A DNA stretch of 64,000 nt from Actimicrobium sp. CCC2.4 (GCF_034347385.1 NZ_CP133777.1:2046001-2110000); one strand, 5' to 3'; positions 8,462 through 17,237 are shown, counted from the stretch's first letter. Made by a program: numbers and translations. Notes: a model not told the origin generated them from the letters alone.

Positions 8462-8490
8462 TTGACTCAGTGTAATCGTTCGATTACATT
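8462..8490 (+). promoter_or_regulatory. Promoter with palindromic operator of the toxin-antitoxin operon
   Basis: TTGACT (8462-8467) and TACATT (8485-8490) are spaced by 17 bp just before the toxin start at 8497. The spacer and -10 contain the near-perfect palindrome TGTAATCGTTCGATTACA (8471-8488). This is where an autoregulating antitoxin would bind. Inferred from sequence only. Confidence 0.6.
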
Positions 8491-8496
8491 CTAGAC

Positions 8497-8796
8497 ATGA
8501 TCTACACGGTAAAACGGCTAGAAGAGTTCTCTGACTGGCTCAAGTGCCTCAAAGATGGACTGACCCGACAACGGCTTATCAAGCGCTTGCGCAAGGTTCA
8601 GCTTGGCAACTTGGGCGACATACAGTCCGTAGGTGAAGGAGTGTATGAAATGCGCGAACACTTCGGACCCGGCTGGCGCATGTACTACGTCCAGAGTGGT
8701 GACACTATCATTGTGATGCTCGGCGGTGGCAACAAGTCAACGCAACAAGCCGACATTAATAGGGCTCTTGATTTGGCAAAATCTTTGGAGGATTGA
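8497..8796 (+). CDS. RelE/HigB-type toxin (addiction module killer protein family)
   Basis: A 99-residue protein. The segments FSDWLKCLKDGLTRQRLIKRLRKVQLGNLGD and YEMREHFGPGWRMYYVQSGDTIIVMLGGGNK are the hallmark of the Gp49-like/HigB toxin subgroup. These act as ribosome-dependent mRNA interferases (family knowledge). The antitoxin gene begins 3 bp after its stop. Toxin-first order is usual for this subgroup. The operator-bearing promoter lies directly upstream. Confidence 0.88.
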   Translation: MIYTVKRLEEFSDWLKCLKDGLTRQRLIKRLRKVQLGNLGDIQSVGEGVYEMREHFGPGWRMYYVQSGDTIIVMLGGGNKSTQQADINRALDLAKSLED

Positions 8797-8799
8797 ATT

Positions 8800-9105
8800 A
8801 TGACCAAGAAAATTAAGGTTTCCGAACTCCCTGAGTTCGATGCAGCCGAGTACCTAAACAGCGAAGACGATGTCGCAGCGTATCTCACCACCGTTCTTGA
8901 AGAAAACGATCCGGCGCTACTGGCCACCGCACTCGGCGATATTGCCCGTTCACGGGGTATGACACAGGTTGCGAAGGATTCGGGCATTACACGCGAAGCG
9001 CTGTACAAAGCACTTCGGCCGGGAAGTGAACCACGTTTCGATACCGTCAGCCGTGTCTGTGCTGCGCTCGGTGTGCGTTTAGTGGCACAAGCAATCCATG
9101 GCTGA
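8800..9105 (+). CDS. HTH antitoxin of the HigA-like (putative addiction module antidote) family
   Basis: A 101-residue protein. The N-terminal part (FDAAEYLNSEDDVAAYLTTVLEENDPALLATALGDIAR) contacts the toxin in the family. It is followed by a helix-turn-helix (GMTQVAKDSGITREALYKALRPGSEPRFDTVSRVCAALGVRL). It follows the toxin gene at 8497 immediately, with GGAGG ahead of the ATG. It should neutralise the toxin and repress the promoter at 8462. A decayed paralogue follows at 9151-9417. Confidence 0.88.
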   Translation: MTKKIKVSELPEFDAAEYLNSEDDVAAYLTTVLEENDPALLATALGDIARSRGMTQVAKDSGITREALYKALRPGSEPRFDTVSRVCAALGVRLVAQAIHG

Positions 9106-9150
9106 CGAAAAACAACGGAAGTGTAATAACCTAAGTAAGTTATTGCTAAA

Positions 9151-9417
9151 GTAGCACTGAGAACGGATTTGGCTTCTTACGAAGCAATGGCAACCTTCGT
9201 AGCTGAAGCATTCGAAACGAACGAAGCCGGTTACATCGCACATTCACTTGGCGTTGTCGTTCGTACAAAGGGTATGGCGCAAATTGCCGGGTAATCCGGC
9301 CTTTCCCGCGAACAGCTTTACCGTTCCTTCAGTGAGAACGGCAACCCAACCCTGAAAACCATCCTCGCAGTAATGAAGGCACTTGGCCTCGATTTGACCG
9401 CCAAGATTCACGCTTGA
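9151..9417 (+). pseudogene. Decayed HigA-like antitoxin gene
   Basis: Reading from 9151, the frame gives an antitoxin of the same family as 8800-9105: ...FVAEAFETNEAGYIAHSLG, then GMAQIAG, a TAA at 9292, then SGLSREQLYRSFSENGNP and ILAVMKALGLDLTAKIHA. The TAA sits where a Gln (CAA) is expected in the first HTH helix. No start codon is evident. The stop at 9415-9417 overlaps the 8-bp target duplication of the IS66 element that follows. Confidence 0.78.
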
Positions 9418-9435
9418 CGTAAGCGCCTCACGAGC

Positions 9436-10983
9436 CTTTCAATTACCCATATCTTTCTGAGGCAAGATTAAAACCGAATTGCATATCTGCCAGCCGACGC
9501 ATGCCTCGCCACATAACAATATTCCCTGGCGGTGAATCATTGGCCCTTGCGAGATAACCGCCCAGTTGGGCAATTTTTTCAAGATAGCGCGACAGTGGTG
9601 GCAGCTTACGGGCCCGCTTACTGTCTTTTACCAAACAGTTGAGCAGTTCAATTTCGACATTGGTCAGTGCTACTGTTGGCTTGGCATCGGGGCATGTCCG
9701 GTTAATCATGGTGAGCCAGAACAGTCGCCAACTAATGATGCAAAAAACGGAGATCAGGTTGGCGAGTCGATCCGCTGTGCGTAATCGGGACTCTTCGGCT
9801 CGGCATCCGGACTTCAGAATTTTATGAAACGTCTCGATTTTCCAGCGCAGGGCGTACCAGTCGAGTTTTTCAATCGCCTCGCGTCGGGAAGTGACTGACA
9901 AATCGGTGATGAGCTTCCACTCGATAGGCTTCCGATTGGCTGGCGCACCGCGTTCACGCGCGTGGATGACCGTCAAAGAAAGAGCGGGATACCGGCTCTG
10001 CTTGCCAATGGGGGGCCGGACTTTGACACGGCGATAGCGAATCTCCAGAACGACATCGACGACGTTTCCTTTTTGATCTGAAGTCTGAACACGGTGCAGT
10101 CCTTTCAACCGTACCTCCTCCATCTCGTCGGCGACCGTGTGAGCGCCATCGCCGGCCAAACGATCGACGCATGTGCGGACAAGGAAATGCGTACCGACAT
10201 CTTGTGCAGTACAGAACAGTTCATAGATGTCGCTCTCACGGTCACCGATGTGAACGCAACGCTGCGGATCACCGAAAAGTGCTGTCGATTGCTTCAAGTT
10301 TTCTAGCCAGCGATAGCTTTCCTTCTCCTCTATCGGTACCCGCGTCGGATTGATTTTTTTCTTGAGTGCGTTACAGCCTTTGAATTTTCTGCGGGTCCAG
10401 AACTTGATCGCTGCAAGGCCAAGAGGCACGCCCTCCGTAGTGATGGCCAGGCTCGAATGCATGAGAATGCCGCATTGAGTCAACGGCCTGTTGCGCCCAT
10501 CGACTTTGCGAGTACCACTTTTTCCAGTAAATCCGATGCGTTCCGGGTGCTCCCGCTGATAGGAAAACGTCGTTGTGTCTTGAAGGATCAGTATTGGCCC
10601 GTCTGAATCGGCGAAGCGTTCACCCGTCGCCTGAAAATGCCCACCCAAAATGTCTTGTTCGCTGACCTTATCGTTGGCAAAAAATCGGTAGGCTGCTTTC
10701 GTATTTGCCCAATCCTGACAGGCAAACGGAATGGTCTGCCCGATGTTTGTCCAGAACTGCTCAAGCAATAGCCGAAAACGCTTCTTGAGGCGCTCGTCCC
10801 GGAAATTACAGGCGGCATTTTCTTTGTCCATCCATGTCTGGTCCTGCTCATGGGACACCAGGCGACGAGACCCGGAAGCGCTTGGCATCTCCCTCGTCGT
10901 CATCTGATTGCGATCGAATTCCTCATGAAAAAAAGTTAACAGAACTGCTGAGGGTTTACAAGTAATTTGTGGGTAATTGAAAG
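9436..10983 (-). mobile_element. IS4-family insertion sequence (1548 bp) with 9-bp target duplication
   Basis: The terminal inverted repeats are CTTTCAATTACCCA at 9436-9449 and its complement at 10970-10983. They are flanked by the direct repeat CTCACGAGC at 9427-9435 and 10984-10992. Nine-base duplications are normal for the IS4/IS50 group. It carries one transposase gene on the minus strand whose stop codon lies inside the left terminal repeat. It is inserted in the terminal repeat of the IS66 element. Confidence 0.94.
9443..10903 (-). CDS. IS4-family (IS50-like) transposase
   Basis: A 486-residue DDE transposase. The N-terminal DNA-binding domain resembles Tn5 transposase (FRDERLKKRFRLLLEQF and WANTKAAYRFFAN, residues ~30-75). 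First catalytic Asp in LILQDTTTFSY, second in HIGDRESDIYEL, and the Y-R-E-K signature in YALRWKIETFHKILK with the catalytic Glu. The frame is intact, so the element could be active. It fills the 1548-bp element almost completely. Confidence 0.95.
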   Translation of the reverse strand: MTTREMPSASGSRRLVSHEQDQTWMDKENAACNFRDERLKKRFRLLLEQFWTNIGQTIPFACQDWANTKAAYRFFANDKVSEQDILGGHFQATGERFADSDGPILILQDTTTFSYQREHPERIGFTGKSGTRKVDGRNRPLTQCGILMHSSLAITTEGVPLGLAAIKFWTRRKFKGCNALKKKINPTRVPIEEKESYRWLENLKQSTALFGDPQRCVHIGDRESDIYELFCTAQDVGTHFLVRTCVDRLAGDGAHTVADEMEEVRLKGLHRVQTSDQKGNVVDVVLEIRYRRVKVRPPIGKQSRYPALSLTVIHARERGAPANRKPIEWKLITDLSVTSRREAIEKLDWYALRWKIETFHKILKSGCRAEESRLRTADRLANLISVFCIISWRLFWLTMINRTCPDAKPTVALTNVEIELLNCLVKDSKRARKLPPLSRYLEKIAQLGGYLARANDSPPGNIVMWRGMRRLADMQFGFNLASERYG

Positions 10984-11031
10984 CTCACGAGCAACGTCTT
11001 GACCAATTTCGGTTCGTAGCAAATACGGGAT

Positions 11032-12612
11032 TTAGCGCGAAGCGGTGCCGAGTTGTTCGGTCACATTCCAGGGCAGGAAATCATTGATTTGATTGATGGG
11101 ATAGTCGGCAATGTGCGTGAGTACATGGCGCAGGTAGGCTTCTGGATCGATGCCGTTCAGTTTGGCGGTGCCGATCAGCGCGTACATGGCGGCAGCGCGC
11201 TCGCCGCCGCTGTCGGCACCTACGAACAAGAAATTTTTTCGTCCCAGAGCGACGCCGCGCAGAGCACGTTCAGCCGCATTGTTATCGATCTCGGCAATGC
11301 CGTGGTCGCAGTACAGCAGCAATGCCTGCCACTGGTTGAGTGCGTAATTGATGGCTTTGGTCGTGTCAGACTTGGCCGACAGGGTCGGCAAGCGCGCACG
11401 TAGCCACGCTTCGAAGTCCACTAGCAAGGGCAGCGTCTGGGCTTGCCGGACTTGCCGGTGCACATCCGGCGGCTTGCCGCGCAGCGGCTCCTCAATTTTG
11501 TATAGCTCACCGATCCGGCGCAGCACCTCGGTTGTAAACGTCGTTGGATGAACGACATGGAGATCATGGAATTTACGCCGGGTGTGCGCCCAGCAAGCGG
11601 CTTCCTGCACTCGTCCGGTATCGTAAATGGCATCGAACCCTGCGTAGGCATCGGCTTGAAGGATGCCGTGAAATCCGGCGAGATGGGTTTGCGGGTGGAT
11701 GCCCTTGCGGTCCGGTGTGTAGGCAAACCAGACCGCCGGCGCAACAGTTGAGGCCGCGCTGCGATCATCGCGCACATAGGTCCAGAGCCGGCCAGTCTTG
11801 GTTTGGCCGTGACCCGCTGCGAGTACCGGCACCGTCGTGTCATCAGCGTGCAGTTTGGTACCGGCCATCACATGGTTGCGCAGTGCGTCTACCAGAGGAG
11901 CCATCAATGCGCTGCAAGCGCCAACCCAGCGGCCCATGCTGGAACGGTCGATCTCGACACCCTGGCGGGCATAGATCACCGACTGCCGATACAACGGTTG
12001 ATGATCGGCGAATTTCGCTACCAGGATATGCGCCAGCAAACCGGGACCGGCTACACCGCGCAGAATCGGCCGGCTCGCTGCCGGTACTTGCACGATGCGG
12101 TCACAGCAGGCGCAGGCTTTCTTGCGCCGGATATGGCGGATCACTTTGAAGGCTGTATTAAGGATTTCCAGCTGCTCGGAGACATCCTCGCCAAGTGGCT
12201 TGAGATGACCGCCGCAATCCGGACAGGCGGTCTCGGCCGGCTCCAGAATGCGCTCCTCGCGGGGTAGTTCCGGTGGCAAGGCATGTCGCACCGGACCCTT
12301 GGGCTCGGTAGCTGGGCCGGTTGCCGGCGTCACGACAGGTGGAAGTGGCAGTGAATCGACGACGCCTTCTTCGGCTAGCAAGTCCTCCAGCCGGCACTCC
12401 AGTTTCGCGATCTGGCGATCGATCTTCTCGGACTTGCGGCCAAATTGCATGCGCTGTAATTTGGCAATGAGTAGTTTGAGCTGCTCGACTTCAACGGCGT
12501 GTGACGCCATGACCAGCGCCATTTGATCCATCGCTGCCTGCTGCGCACGCACCATCGCCTTGAGGGCGTCGATGTCGTCGGGCAGGGGCTTGGGAATAGG
12601 CAGGTTCGGCAT
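11032..12612 (-). CDS. tnpC: IS66-family transposase TnpC
   Basis: A 526-residue protein in the usual order for IS66 TnpC. It has a coiled-coil N-terminus (MVRAQQAAMDQMALVMASH), the RMQFGRKSEKID box, a Cys-rich zinc-binding part (CPDCGGHL and KKACACCDRIVQVP), the DDE core (HADDTTVPVL, AYAGFDAIY, DNNAAERALRGVALGRKNFLF) and a C-terminal helical tail. The frame is intact. It lies downstream of tnpA and tnpB on the same strand within the IS66 ends. Confidence 0.95.
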   Translation of the reverse strand: MPNLPIPKPLPDDIDALKAMVRAQQAAMDQMALVMASHAVEVEQLKLLIAKLQRMQFGRKSEKIDRQIAKLECRLEDLLAEEGVVDSLPLPPVVTPATGPATEPKGPVRHALPPELPREERILEPAETACPDCGGHLKPLGEDVSEQLEILNTAFKVIRHIRRKKACACCDRIVQVPAASRPILRGVAGPGLLAHILVAKFADHQPLYRQSVIYARQGVEIDRSSMGRWVGACSALMAPLVDALRNHVMAGTKLHADDTTVPVLAAGHGQTKTGRLWTYVRDDRSAASTVAPAVWFAYTPDRKGIHPQTHLAGFHGILQADAYAGFDAIYDTGRVQEAACWAHTRRKFHDLHVVHPTTFTTEVLRRIGELYKIEEPLRGKPPDVHRQVRQAQTLPLLVDFEAWLRARLPTLSAKSDTTKAINYALNQWQALLLYCDHGIAEIDNNAAERALRGVALGRKNFLFVGADSGGERAAAMYALIGTAKLNGIDPEAYLRHVLTHIADYPINQINDFLPWNVTEQLGTASR

Positions 12613-12641
12613 GCGCGGAGTTTACGCAGGTCCGTTGATGT

Positions 12642-12989
12642 TTACAACACCGATCTGGGTTGCCAAGTGCGTTGCGGCTGTCGCCAGTCGATACCTTCCA
12701 GCAGCATCGATAGCTGCGCCGGCGTCAGGCATACCGATCCACTGGTGGCTTGCGGCCATACAAACCGACCCTGTTCGAGCCGCTTAGCCAGCAGGCACAG
12801 ACCATCCTCAGTGGCCCACAATACTTTGATCGTATCGCCACGGCGGCCACGAAACACGAAGACATGGCCATTGAATGGATCGGCTGCCAATGCAGTTTCT
12901 ACCTTGGCAGCCAATCCCTGGAAGCCACAGCGCATGTCCGTGATACCGGCGGCGATCCAGATCCGCGTGCTGACAGGCAGGCCGATCAT
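12642..12989 (-). CDS. tnpB: IS66 accessory protein TnpB
   Basis: A 115-residue protein with the IS66 Orf2 signature: [21 protein letters not shown] at the start and [39 protein letters not shown] in the middle. Needed for efficient transposition in studied IS66 elements, mechanism unclear. Its start overlaps the end of tnpA by 4 bp, and 29 bp separate it from tnpC. Confidence 0.94.
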   Translation of the reverse strand: MIGLPVSTRIWIAAGITDMRCGFQGLAAKVETALAADPFNGHVFVFRGRRGDTIKVLWATEDGLCLLAKRLEQGRFVWPQATSGSVCLTPAQLSMLLEGIDWRQPQRTWQPRSVL

Positions 12990-13411
12990 GGGTGGAAGTG
13001 ACGTAATACCTGCGCCAGGATGGCCGCATCGACCGTCCCTTCCAGGCGCAAGGTGGTGGTCGCCAGTCTGATTTCGATGACGCCAGACTGGATGGTTTGT
13101 CGGTGCCCCCGTATCGCCTTCGGCGCGATGGTATTAACTGGTACCGGTACCGCAACAGGTGCCACATCATTGGTGGCAGGCGTGACGTGGACTTCCATGA
13201 ATGTTGACGGCGCAGTTTCTCGTGTGCCGACTTCGCCGGCGAGATACTCACGCCGCCATTTGTGCAGCATATTGGCGTTGATCTCATTGTCCAAGGCTAG
13301 ACGAGCCACAGACACGCCGGGCGCGCAAGCGGCTATCGCCAGCTGCTTCTTGAAATCAATCGGGTAATTACGACGGCCTTTGCGGCTGCCGGATTGGATG
13401 GTTGTGTTCAA
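12986..13411 (-). CDS. tnpA: IS66 accessory protein TnpA (HTH protein)
   Basis: About 141 residues if translation starts at the TTG at 13411 ([17 protein letters not shown]). An upstream ATG at 13456 would add 15 residues that do not look like the family. The helix-turn-helix is in [41 protein letters not shown], as in IS3/IS66 OrfA proteins. The C-terminal ~45 residues ([28 protein letters not shown]) are the conserved IS66 tail. First gene of tnpABC. Confidence 0.9.
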   Translation of the reverse strand: MNTTIQSGSRKGRRNYPIDFKKQLAIAACAPGVSVARLALDNEINANMLHKWRREYLAGEVGTRETAPSTFMEVHVTPATNDVAPVAVPVPVNTIAPKAIRGHRQTIQSGVIEIRLATTTLRLEGTVDAAILAQVLRHFHP

Positions 13412-13575
13412 AGTGGTCCCCACTACTATTTGGTGGACACCACTTTGGCGGGTCACTGGTCTGCTGTACAGACGTCCCTGATGAGGCGCTTACCGCTTGA
13501 CCCTGCTCATGCCGTGATGACCATCGTTCCGGTCCGGCGACACATCACCTGTCACTCATTTACGCAGGAATCCTT

Positions 13576-13734
13576 ATGGTTCCCCACGACGGCGCGCGCG
13601 AATTCAAGGCGCTGTGTCCGCATAGCGAATTCGTCAACGTCAGCGCGGCAGGGCATATGGTCGCGGGTGACCGTAACGACGTGTTCGGTCAGGTGATGCT
13701 GGACTTTTTGCGGCGCACGGTACCGGTCACCTGA
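13576..13734 (+). pseudogene. 3' fragment of an alpha/beta-hydrolase gene
   Basis: 53 codons that read as the C-terminus of an alpha/beta-hydrolase: HSEFVNVSAAGHMVAGDRNDVFGQVMLDFLRR. The motif AAGHMVAGDRND holds the catalytic His of the triad. The remaining ~200 residues expected upstream are absent. The sequence just before the ATG (13553-13575) matches 52712-52734 instead, so an insertion or deletion removed the 5' part. Confidence 0.72.
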
Positions 13735-13820
13735 GTGCTGGCGGGGTCTTCTGGTCGCTGCAGTTTTGCATCAAGCCGCGCCGACACTCACACTAACTAA
13801 GCACTTGTCGGAAAATCGGC

Positions 13821-13837
13821 GGCTCTCGCTTAGAGCC
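13821..13837 (-). terminator. Hairpin after the acyl-CoA dehydrogenase gene
   Basis: GGCTCT and AGAGCC form a 6-bp stem with a 5-base loop directly after the stop of the gene ending at 13839. The following T-run is weak (GCCGATTTTC), so a functional terminator is possible but not certain. Confidence 0.35.
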
Positions 13838-13838
13838 C

Positions 13839-15551
13839 CTATTTGGCAACCATGGCCCGCCGCACGACCTTCTGCGCAGCGGCCTGGGTGACAGAGCCAG
13901 CCAGAGTTCCATAGTGTGACCCCCAGGCACCGGAAGCGCTTGGGCTGCGCGTGTTCAGGAATACGTCCACTACTTCCTGGGTGCTGTGACGCAGCAGTTC
14001 GGCGCCCTGCAGGACTCGCGCCACCGCCTCCGTCATTGGACGAGCGAAGAACTCATCGCCCACTGCCTCACGCACTAGGCGCTTGGTATGCTGGATCAAG
14101 GCATCGAAGCGGGCGTCCTGACCAGCGAGTGCCTTGACTTCGTCGAACAGGGCGTCGATCGTGCGGGAATCCTTGATCATGGCGCGGCGAACGTCCATAC
14201 ACATCATGTTGGCCGTACCCTCCCACACGCTGTTGAGCGGCGATTCGCGGTATAAGCGCGCCATCGGGTTTTCTTCGATGAAACCATTGCCGCCTTGACA
14301 CTGCAATGCCTCGTAGGCAATGGACGGGGCACGCGAGCAGTTAAAGAATTTTGCCGTCGGTGTGGCCACACGGGCTAGCAACTTTTCGTGCTCGCTAGTC
14401 ACCATCAGATCGGTAGCCTTGGCCACACGCAGGGCCATGAGCGTGGCCGCTTCGACTTCTACGGCCATGTCCGCCAGCACGTTTATCATCATCGGACGGT
14501 CCGCAATTGTCGTACCAAAGGCGTTACGGGTCGTAGTGTGCTGCATTGCCAACGTCAATGACTGGCGCATCAGACCGGCAGAGCCGATCGCAAAATCCAG
14601 TCGCGTCAGGTGTGCGTGGGACAGGATTTCGCGGATGCCGCGGCCCTCTTCGCCGACGCGGATAGCCAATGTACCGGCGTACTCCACTTCGCTGGAGGCA
14701 TTAGACTTGTTTCCAGCCTTATCCTTGAGTCGTTGCACGAAAAAACGGTTGTAGCTGCCATCGGGCAGCGTTCGTGGGAGAAAAAAGCAGGTCACTTCAC
14801 CAGCGACCTTGGCGAGCGTAAAGAAACCATCGGACTGCGGCACGGAGCAGAACCACTTGTGACCGGTCAACTCGTACCAGTGCGCCCTTGCACCGTGATA
14901 GTCCCCTGAATGGGCGTAGTGTGCAATCGTCTGTGTCTCGCGCAAGTCAGAGCCCCCTTGCTTCTCGGTCATTGCGTACCCGATCACCACTGACGGTTTG
15001 TCACTCACTTCACGGCGGCTGAATTCGTATGTTGTACCTTTCGACTTTTCCGCCCAAATAGCAAGTGCTGGCTCGGCTTCAAAGCCAGCATAAGACGCGT
15101 AGGCCATACCTGTTGGACATGCAGTCCCTTGCTCGACCTGGTTCCAGAGATACGACAGCACTGCGCGTGCGAAGTGACCGTTTTTCTCCGTAGTACGCCA
15201 AGCAAGGTTGGGAACTTCATGCTTCCACGCCAGCGTCATCAGCTCGTGCCAACTTGGATGGAAATCGACCCAGTCAATGCGATTGCCAAAACGGTCATGC
15301 GTCTTGAGTTCAGGCGTGTGACGGTTGGCCAGGCGCGCCAGTTCCTGCACATTCTCGTCTCCAACGAGTGCGCCAAGAGCTTTACAGCGGTCTGCTGCCC
15401 ATGTGGCTTCGCGATCGATGGCCGCGCGGATCACCGCGTCTCCCGTGAACGCATTGAAACCGCTGGCGGGCAGCGCTTGATTAACGACCTTGTGCGTGGT
15501 GTAGAGATCGGGGGAGGCTGTGAGGATGTCGGGCGAAATAGATGTGTTCAT
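13839..15551 (-). CDS. AidB-like acyl-CoA dehydrogenase family protein
   Basis: About 570 residues from the ATG at 15551, which has GGAG six bases ahead; a TTG at 15563 is less likely. It belongs to the acyl-CoA dehydrogenase superfamily, in the AidB/DnaI-like branch. Visible are GTACPTGMAYASYAGF, VIGYAMTEKQGGSDLRETQT (FAD/substrate loop), HKWFCSVPQSDGFFTLAKV, and the C-terminal QCQGGNGFIEENPMARLYRESPLNSVWEGTANM segment that holds the R-x-x-x-(L/I)-x-x-I/V-x-E-G-T signature. Such proteins bind FAD; AidB also binds DNA and is linked to alkylation resistance, whereas others are real dehydrogenases. It lies 17 bp after a TetR regulator, in one operon. Confidence 0.87.
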   Translation of the reverse strand: MNTSISPDILTASPDLYTTHKVVNQALPASGFNAFTGDAVIRAAIDREATWAADRCKALGALVGDENVQELARLANRHTPELKTHDRFGNRIDWVDFHPSWHELMTLAWKHEVPNLAWRTTEKNGHFARAVLSYLWNQVEQGTACPTGMAYASYAGFEAEPALAIWAEKSKGTTYEFSRREVSDKPSVVIGYAMTEKQGGSDLRETQTIAHYAHSGDYHGARAHWYELTGHKWFCSVPQSDGFFTLAKVAGEVTCFFLPRTLPDGSYNRFFVQRLKDKAGNKSNASSEVEYAGTLAIRVGEEGRGIREILSHAHLTRLDFAIGSAGLMRQSLTLAMQHTTTRNAFGTTIADRPMMINVLADMAVEVEAATLMALRVAKATDLMVTSEHEKLLARVATPTAKFFNCSRAPSIAYEALQCQGGNGFIEENPMARLYRESPLNSVWEGTANMMCMDVRRAMIKDSRTIDALFDEVKALAGQDARFDALIQHTKRLVREAVGDEFFARPMTEAVARVLQGAELLRHSTQEVVDVFLNTRSPSASGAWGSHYGTLAGSVTQAAAQKVVRRAMVAK

Positions 15552-15568
15552 GAATGTCTCCAAGTAAA

Positions 15569-16219
15569 CTATCGCGTTGGGCCTGAGGAAACAGCGACGC
15601 TGGCGCAGGCTAACAGGGCGATCTGATCGGCCAGGATGGCCACTTCATGCCGGTAAATATCCGTCGCATTGTTTTGCTGGCGACTCAGCGGCGATAGCGG
15701 GCCAATCAGCCCCTCCATGAACCCGCCCACAATGACCGACGCGGCGATGTCGGACTGGACGTCAGATCGCATTTCGTCTGCCAACTGCCCAGAGGTGATG
15801 ATGGAACGCACCACCTCGCTGATGGCGGCGCGGTATGTCATGCGGGCCTCGTCGATCTCTCTGTCGCACGGCTCGGCAATCAGCGCATAGGCCAGGCGCG
15901 GGTTGCGCATGGCTCGCCGCACGAATGTCCCCACCGCAGCATGCAGCCGAACAATGGCCGTACCATCCGACTTCGCTATCTCGGTCAGCACATCGACTTC
16001 GCGCTGGGACACCGCCGACAATACCTCGGCGAAAAGTTCTGCCTTGGACGGGAAGTATCGGTATACCGTACCTGTGGCTATACCAGCAGCAGCAGCGACA
16101 CTCGCAACCTGCGCCTCCCTCCAGCCGCCTTCACTCACAAGAGTACGGGCTGAATCCAAGATGCGACTGCGATTGTCCTGCAGGCGCGCTTCAACTGCGG
16201 GTGTTTGACGATAGGCCAT
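15569..16219 (-). CDS. TetR/AcrR-family transcriptional regulator
   Basis: A 216-residue protein with the TetR N-terminal helix-turn-helix (RILDSARTLVSEGGWREAQVASVAAAAGIATGTVYRYFPSKAELFAEV, residues ~20-65). The all-helical C-terminal ligand domain has no recognisable specificity. It is first in an operon with the acyl-CoA dehydrogenase gene and probably represses both from the palindromes at 16227-16267. The inducer is unknown, perhaps an acyl-CoA by analogy with FadR-like TetR proteins. Confidence 0.92.
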   Translation of the reverse strand: MAYRQTPAVEARLQDNRSRILDSARTLVSEGGWREAQVASVAAAAGIATGTVYRYFPSKAELFAEVLSAVSQREVDVLTEIAKSDGTAIVRLHAAVGTFVRRAMRNPRLAYALIAEPCDREIDEARMTYRAAISEVVRSIITSGQLADEMRSDVQSDIAASVIVGGFMEGLIGPLSPLSRQQNNATDIYRHEVAILADQIALLACASVAVSSGPTR

Positions 16220-16226
16220 AGAAGAA

Positions 16227-16267
16227 ATGAATTCATATTCAACAATAGAATGAATATTAGTTCATTC
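16227..16267. promoter_or_regulatory. Two palindromes, probable TetR operator
   Basis: GAATGAATATTAGTTCATTC (16248-16267) has 7-bp inverted arms. ATGAATTCAT (16227-16236) is a second palindrome with the same half-site. Both lie just upstream of the TetR gene start at 16219, the usual place for autorepression. Confidence 0.5.
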
Positions 16268-16427
16268 TTTTTTCTTGTGCAAGCGCATTCAAACCACTGA
16301 TAATTGGGCTTGCGCCCCCTGTAAGTGACTGCTTTTAAACCGGTCTCCTTGTGACAACGTCCATATCGTCAAACTGTATTCACTTTTATTTTTTAACAAA
16401 GATTTACTTTGATTGACGACAACGTCA

Positions 16428-17237
16428 TTAGCTTGTCTCGGGCATTTTGGCCCCAAAAAGCGTACCGAGCTTTTCGGCCGCTAGTGCCATTTCCGGCTTG
16501 TAAAGTATCAAATCGGTTAGGCACGCCCTTGCGGTTGCCGAATGGCACACCAGTGCGGCCACCATTTTTCCACTGTCGACACAGACTGGGACAGCAATGC
16601 CAACCATGCCGCGCACAAACTCCTCGTCATCAAGACCAATCCCGAGCGCGCCCAGGCGGTCAAGCTCCAGACTTAATAGGCGCTGGTCGGTCAATGTACG
16701 CGGTGTCATTTGAGTCAGACGTAGTCGGCCAAGCGCGTCGAGGCGGTCCAGTTGGCTCAGGCTGGCGAGAAAGAGTTTGCCGCCGGCAGTGCAATGAAGC
16801 GGTAATCGGGTTCCCGGTTCGATGTGCATCCGCAGTGGTTCGGCAGTTTCGATACGCTCGATGTACATCACGTGATCACCGTCGAGCACGGTCAGGTTGC
16901 ACGTCTCGCCCAACACCTGCACCAGTGTGCCTAGGATCGCCCGACAACTGCGCCTGAAAGTGCTATTGCCGAGAGTCTTGGTTGCTAGCTGGGTTGCTCG
17001 AGGTCCTGGAATATAGCCACGCACGCCGGGAATTTCACTGAGATAGTCATTTGCCACGAGCACATCCAGCAGTCGAGCCAGGGTCGCTTTTGGAATCGCC
17101 ACGCGGAGTGCCAGCTGGGACATTGACACTGGCTGGTTCGCTGCCGCCACCCGTTCAAGTACCGTCAGCACTCTAAGCGCCCGTAAGTCCAGTAACGCTG
17201 ATTTATCGCCGTCCATTTTCTTCTTCTCATTTTTCAT
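16428..17237 (-). CDS. IclR-family transcriptional regulator
   Basis: About 269 residues from the ATG at 17237; the frame also contains a TTG two codons earlier. The winged helix at the N-terminus is ALRVLTVLERVAAANQPVSMSQLALRVAIPKATLARLLDVLVANDYL. The IclR effector-binding domain follows, with TRLPLHCTAGGKLFLA and GIGLDDEEFVRGMVGIAVPV. It is divergent from the GMC oxidoreductase operon at 17499 and is the likely regulator of it, binding in the 260-bp gap. Confidence 0.93.
   Translation of the reverse strand: MKNEKKKMDGDKSALLDLRALRVLTVLERVAAANQPVSMSQLALRVAIPKATLARLLDVLVANDYLSEIPGVRGYIPGPRATQLATKTLGNSTFRRSCRAILGTLVQVLGETCNLTVLDGDHVMYIERIETAEPLRMHIEPGTRLPLHCTAGGKLFLASLSQLDRLDALGRLRLTQMTPRTLTDQRLLSLELDRLGALGIGLDDEEFVRGMVGIAVPVCVDSGKMVAALVCHSATARACLTDLILYKPEMALAAEKLGTLFGAKMPETS

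Larger units (their letters stand above)
9419..13493 (-). mobile_element. IS66-family insertion sequence interrupted near one end by an IS4-family element
   Basis: The outer ends are inverted repeats starting GTAAGCGCCTCA: left at 9419, continuing after the IS4 insertion at 10993; right in reverse complement ending at 13493. They are flanked by the identical 8-bp sequence CGCTTGAC (9411-9418 and 13494-13501), the target duplication size of IS66 elements. Removing the inner IS4 copy and its duplication leaves about 2.5 kb with tnpA, tnpB and tnpC on the minus strand, a complete IS66 set. The inner insertion sits 17 bp from the end and splits one terminal repeat. Confidence 0.93.

Noticed and set aside
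11544-12149. 201-codon plus-strand frame within IS66 tnpC
   Set aside because: Shadow of the transposase gene on the other strand; Arg-rich, no domain.
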